DNA of 64,000 bases, from NCBI GenBank assembly GCA_035525225.1, contig DATLFA010000022.1:1-64000 (forward strand), given 5' to 3'. The notes beneath the pieces were generated by a model. The model was not told where the DNA came from. It did not search any database and saw only the letters and a list, made by a program, of their open reading frames with translations. Positions 61,495-64,000 of this stretch are shown here, one piece after another (positions within the stretch are counted from its first letter, which is position 1; each line of letters opens with the position of its first letter). Origin of the DNA: DATLFA01 sp035525225. GTDB lineage: Bacteria > Actinomycetota > Acidimicrobiia > Acidimicrobiales > WLNW01. The position numbers and the translations under genes were made by a program.

Positions 61495-62643
61495 ATGAGT
61501 ACGTACCTCGATCATGCCGCCACCACGCCGGTGCGGCCCGAAGCGGTCGATGCGATGCTGCCGTTCTTCACCGTCGACTACGGCAACCCGTCGGGGGCTC
61601 ATCTCATGGCGCGCACGGCCCGCCGCGCGGTTGACGACGCCCGTGACATCGTCGCAGAGGCTCTCGGAGCGCGCCCGGCCGACCTCGTCTTCACCAGCGG
61701 CGGCACCGAAGCCGACAACATGGCCATCTTCGGGGCGGTGCGTCGTCACGGGGGCGTCGCGGTGTGCTCGGCCATCGAGCATCACGCCGTCTTGCATCCC
61801 GTCGAGGCATTGCACGGGCGCATCGTCGGCGTCGATGCGCGCGGCATCGTCGATCTCGATGCGCTCGCACAGGCACTCGACGACACCGTCACGATCGTCT
61901 CGGTGATGCTCGCCAACAATGAGAGCGGCGTCGTTCAGCCGATCCGCGAGGTGGCTGCGGTCGTGCGCCGCGCCGCGCCCCGTGCGCTGTTGCACACCGA
62001 CGCGGTCAACGCCTTCATGTGGGTCGACGTCGCGACGGAGTGCGCCGATGTCGACCTCATCACGATCAGCGCGCACAAGTTCGGCGGCCCCAAGGGGGTA
62101 GGGGCGCTCGTCGTGCGCAACGGTGCGTCACTCGAGCCGCTGCTTCTCGGCGGCGGCCAAGAGCATGATCGGCGCAGCGGCACGCACAACGTGGCCGGCA
62201 TCGTTGGCATGGCCACCGCGGCGCGCGCCACCGTCGAGAGTCGTGCGGAGACGATCGCTCGTGTCGCTGTTTTGCGCGATCGTCTCGCCGACGGTCTCCG
62301 GGGCGCGGTCGACGACACCTACGAGTCAGGCGTTTCGGGCATCGGCGACGGGCGTGACCGCTCGCACAAGGTCGCGGGCAACTGCCATCTGTGCTTCTCT
62401 CACATCGAGAGCGAAGCCTTGCTGTTCTTGCTCGAGAAAGAGGGCGTTCTAGCCTCCGCCGCGTCATCATGTGCGAGCGGCGCGCAAGACCCCTCACACG
62501 TGCTTGCCGCGATGGGCGTCGACCGCCACCTCGCGCAGGGATCGTTGCGGCTCACGCTCGGCTACTCGTCGACCGCTGCCGATGTCGACCTCGCGCTCGA
62601 TGCCGTACCCGCGGCCGTGGCCCGCCTCCGCCGTTTCGGATGA
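61495..62643 (+). CDS. iscS: Cysteine desulfurase (NifS/IscS type)
   Basis: 382 residues. PLP enzyme that takes sulfur from cysteine. Opens MSTYLDHAATTPVRPEAVDA; TSGGTEADNMAI, the PLP lysine K195 in ISAHKFGGPKG, RSGTHNVAGI, and the sulfur-carrying Cys326 in SAASSCASG. The catalytic loop length fits the IscS group. It precedes mnmA by 7 bases, so its main client is probably the tRNA 2-thiouridylase, besides Fe-S assembly. Confidence 0.92.
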   Translation: MSTYLDHAATTPVRPEAVDAMLPFFTVDYGNPSGAHLMARTARRAVDDARDIVAEALGARPADLVFTSGGTEADNMAIFGAVRRHGGVAVCSAIEHHAVLHPVEALHGRIVGVDARGIVDLDALAQALDDTVTIVSVMLANNESGVVQPIREVAAVVRRAAPRALLHTDAVNAFMWVDVATECADVDLITISAHKFGGPKGVGALVVRNGASLEPLLLGGGQEHDRRSGTHNVAGIVGMATAARATVESRAETIARVAVLRDRLADGLRGAVDDTYESGVSGIGDGRDRSHKVAGNCHLCFSHIESEALLFLLEKEGVLASAASSCASGAQDPSHVLAAMGVDRHLAQGSLRLTLGYSSTAADVDLALDAVPAAVARLRRFG

Positions 62644-62650
62644 TGTCGCA

Positions 62651-63706
62651 ATGACCGCGCGTCCTGAAGTACTCGTCGCGATGTCGGGTGGCGTCGACTC
62701 GTCCGTCGCAGCCGCGTTGTTGCTCGAGCGGGGCTTCGCCGTCACCGGAGTGACGATGAAACTCTGGGGCGGCGATTCCGACAGCGGCTGTTGCTCGGTT
62801 TCCGATGTCGACGATGCGCGTCGCGTTGCCGATCAACTGGGCATCGACCACCACGTGTTCAACTTCGGCGACGACTTCGACGAACGGGTCGTGCAACCCT
62901 ATGTCGACGCCTACGCGTCGGGCATCACTCCAAATCCGTGCATCGAATGCAATCGGCACCTCAAGTTCGACCGGCTGTTGCGGCGCGCCGACGCGCTCGG
63001 CTTCACCATGGTTGCCACCGGGCACCACGCGCGCGTCGTATCGGTTGGCGATTCGACGCGACGCATGGCGCGCGGCGCGGATCCGCTCAAAGACCAGTCG
63101 TACGTGCTCTACATGTTGCGCCAGCCCGAATTGGCTCGCATCCTGTTGCCGATCGGCGATATCGACAAAGCCCACGTGCGGGCCATTGCTTCGCGGTTCG
63201 GCTTGCGCACGGCCACCAAGCCCGACAGCCAAGACGTGTGCTTCATCACGGCGGTGGGTGGGCGCGAGAAGTTCCTCGGTGATCGCATCCCGTTGCGCGC
63301 CGGTCGCATCGTCGACACCGCCGGCAACGAACTGGGTCGTGTACCCGCGGTCGAGTTGGTCACGATCGGCCAACGCAAAGGACTCGATCTCGCCGGGGCC
63401 GAGCGCCGGCGTTTCGTCGTCGACGTCGATGTCGCTTCCGCGACCGTGGTCGTCGGGTCTCGCGAAGATCTCGATCGCGACACGCTCGCGGTGTCCGACG
63501 TGGTGTGGTCACACGTGGCCGCCGCGGGACCATGCCTCGTGCAGTGCAGCGCCCACGGAGAGCCTGGCCCCGCGACGATCGAGGTCGTCGGCCCGCACCA
63601 GGTGACGGTGCGCTGGGACGAGCCGCAGCGGTTGGTGGCGCCCGGGCAGAGCGCCGTGTTCTACGAGGGCGACACCGTGCTCGGCGGCGGCATCGTCCAA
63701 CGCTGA
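62651..63706 (+). CDS. mnmA: tRNA-specific 2-thiouridylase
   Basis: 351 residues. Adenylates U34 of Lys/Glu/Gln tRNAs and inserts sulfur. N-type PP-loop SGGVDSS (12-18), the first catalytic cysteine C97 in NPCIECN, ATGHHARV, KDQSYVLYML, and the second cysteine C197 in DSQDVCFI. The ending FYEGDTVLGGGIV is typical. Sulfur would be supplied by the desulfurase encoded just upstream. Confidence 0.95.
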   Translation: MTARPEVLVAMSGGVDSSVAAALLLERGFAVTGVTMKLWGGDSDSGCCSVSDVDDARRVADQLGIDHHVFNFGDDFDERVVQPYVDAYASGITPNPCIECNRHLKFDRLLRRADALGFTMVATGHHARVVSVGDSTRRMARGADPLKDQSYVLYMLRQPELARILLPIGDIDKAHVRAIASRFGLRTATKPDSQDVCFITAVGGREKFLGDRIPLRAGRIVDTAGNELGRVPAVELVTIGQRKGLDLAGAERRRFVVDVDVASATVVVGSREDLDRDTLAVSDVVWSHVAAAGPCLVQCSAHGEPGPATIEVVGPHQVTVRWDEPQRLVAPGQSAVFYEGDTVLGGGIVQR

Positions 63707-63730
63707 CCCCCAAACCGCCCGTTCTGTTGA

Positions 63731-63760
63731 CGTTTTACAGGTGTCGACACCAGTAAAACG
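63731..63760. promoter_or_regulatory. 30-bp near-perfect palindrome between converging genes
   Basis: The left arm CGTTTTACAGGTGTC and the right arm GACACCAGTAAAACG match at 14 of 15 positions, centred between 63745 and 63746. It lies between the stops of mnmA and the next minus-strand gene, so a two-way terminator is the simplest reading. The AT-rich outer arms would give a T run on either strand only within the stem. Confidence 0.6.
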
Positions 63761-63777
63761 CCAAGAGAACACTGGGA

Positions 63778-64000
63778 TCAGCGGGAGAACTGGCGGGCGC
63801 GCGCTTCCGCGGCGACGGCGCCGGGTCGCGTGGGAGCGAACATCACGCGCGTGACCGAACGGGCGTCCGCAACCCGGTGACGGGGCGAACCGGGGGCGAC
63901 GACGGCGACGGTCTGCGGCATCTCGAGATCGACCTGCAGGGCGAGGCCGAGGGCATTCGCGCTGAGATCGAGCGCGTCGGTCGTGGCAGGGGCCGGGCCG
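63778..64000 (-). CDS. C-terminal end of an unknown protein (5'-partial)
   Basis: The minus strand is open from the window edge to a TGA at 63780-63778, giving 73 residues: an acidic helix (TTDALDLSANALGLALQVDL), a strand pair (PQTVAVVAPGSPRHRVADA, SVTRVMFAP) and an Ala/Arg-rich end (AVAAEARARQFSR). Codon use is like the neighbours. Family not recognised; the start lies outside the window. Confidence 0.6.
   Translation of the reverse strand, partial: GPAPATTDALDLSANALGLALQVDLEMPQTVAVVAPGSPRHRVADARSVTRVMFAPTRPGAVAAEARARQFSR

Overview
The window is high-GC DNA with many GTG and some TTG start codons, four-base gene overlaps (ATGA/GTGA) and almost no space between converging genes. Gene content and order (rho-rpmE-prfA-prmC-tsaC, then rpiB-glyA-wecA and a complete atp operon; a MoxR/DUF58/DUF4129/DUF4350 cluster; a cysteine-free bL31; an actinobacterial-type MurA) point to an actinobacterium. 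I favour the Acidimicrobiia, but that rests on general knowledge of synteny and not on a search. No tRNA, rRNA or CRISPR array was seen.

Region 1 (1-9.8 kb) is accessory and partly decayed. It holds the end of a pterin dehydratase gene, two small unknown genes, a Baeyer-Villiger-type flavin monooxygenase, the rubble of a class III nucleotide cyclase and of an AHSA1-type SRPBCC gene, a lipoprotein built of three repeats, and two damaged IS6-family transposase fragments in opposite orientation. The fragments bracket a membrane-protein gene and a broken uracil-DNA-glycosylase-like gene. A zinc alcohol dehydrogenase, a DUF4177-like protein and a frameshifted DUF937 gene follow.

Region 2 (9.9-22.5 kb) has a DisA_N/DAC-like protein with a changed catalytic motif, a P2-type cation ATPase, argS-lysA, and a minus-strand unit: a small membrane protein, a very large FHA plus FtsK/SpoIIIE triple-ATPase protein resembling EssC of type VII secretion, and an overlapping Ser/Thr kinase.

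Region 3 (22.6-43.1 kb) is housekeeping: hom-thrC-apgM (threonine pathway with no thrB here), rho, rpmE, an unknown gene, prfA-prmC-tsaC, rpiB, glyA, wecA, and atpZ-atpI-atpB-E-F-H-A-G-D-C.

Region 4 (43.1-64 kb) has ppk2, glpX, two unknown proteins (zinc ribbon; J-like domain), an alpha/beta hydrolase, an MFS transporter, murA, a NifU-domain protein with a rhomboid protease, an SRPBCC/DsbA-like divergent pair, a methyltransferase, the MoxR-type cluster with SpoIIM and RDD membrane proteins, and nifS-mnmA, which together supply sulfur for tRNA 2-thiolation. Many genes without a Shine-Dalgarno sequence have a TAnnnT hexamer ending 6-8 bases before the start codon, which suggests widespread leaderless transcription.
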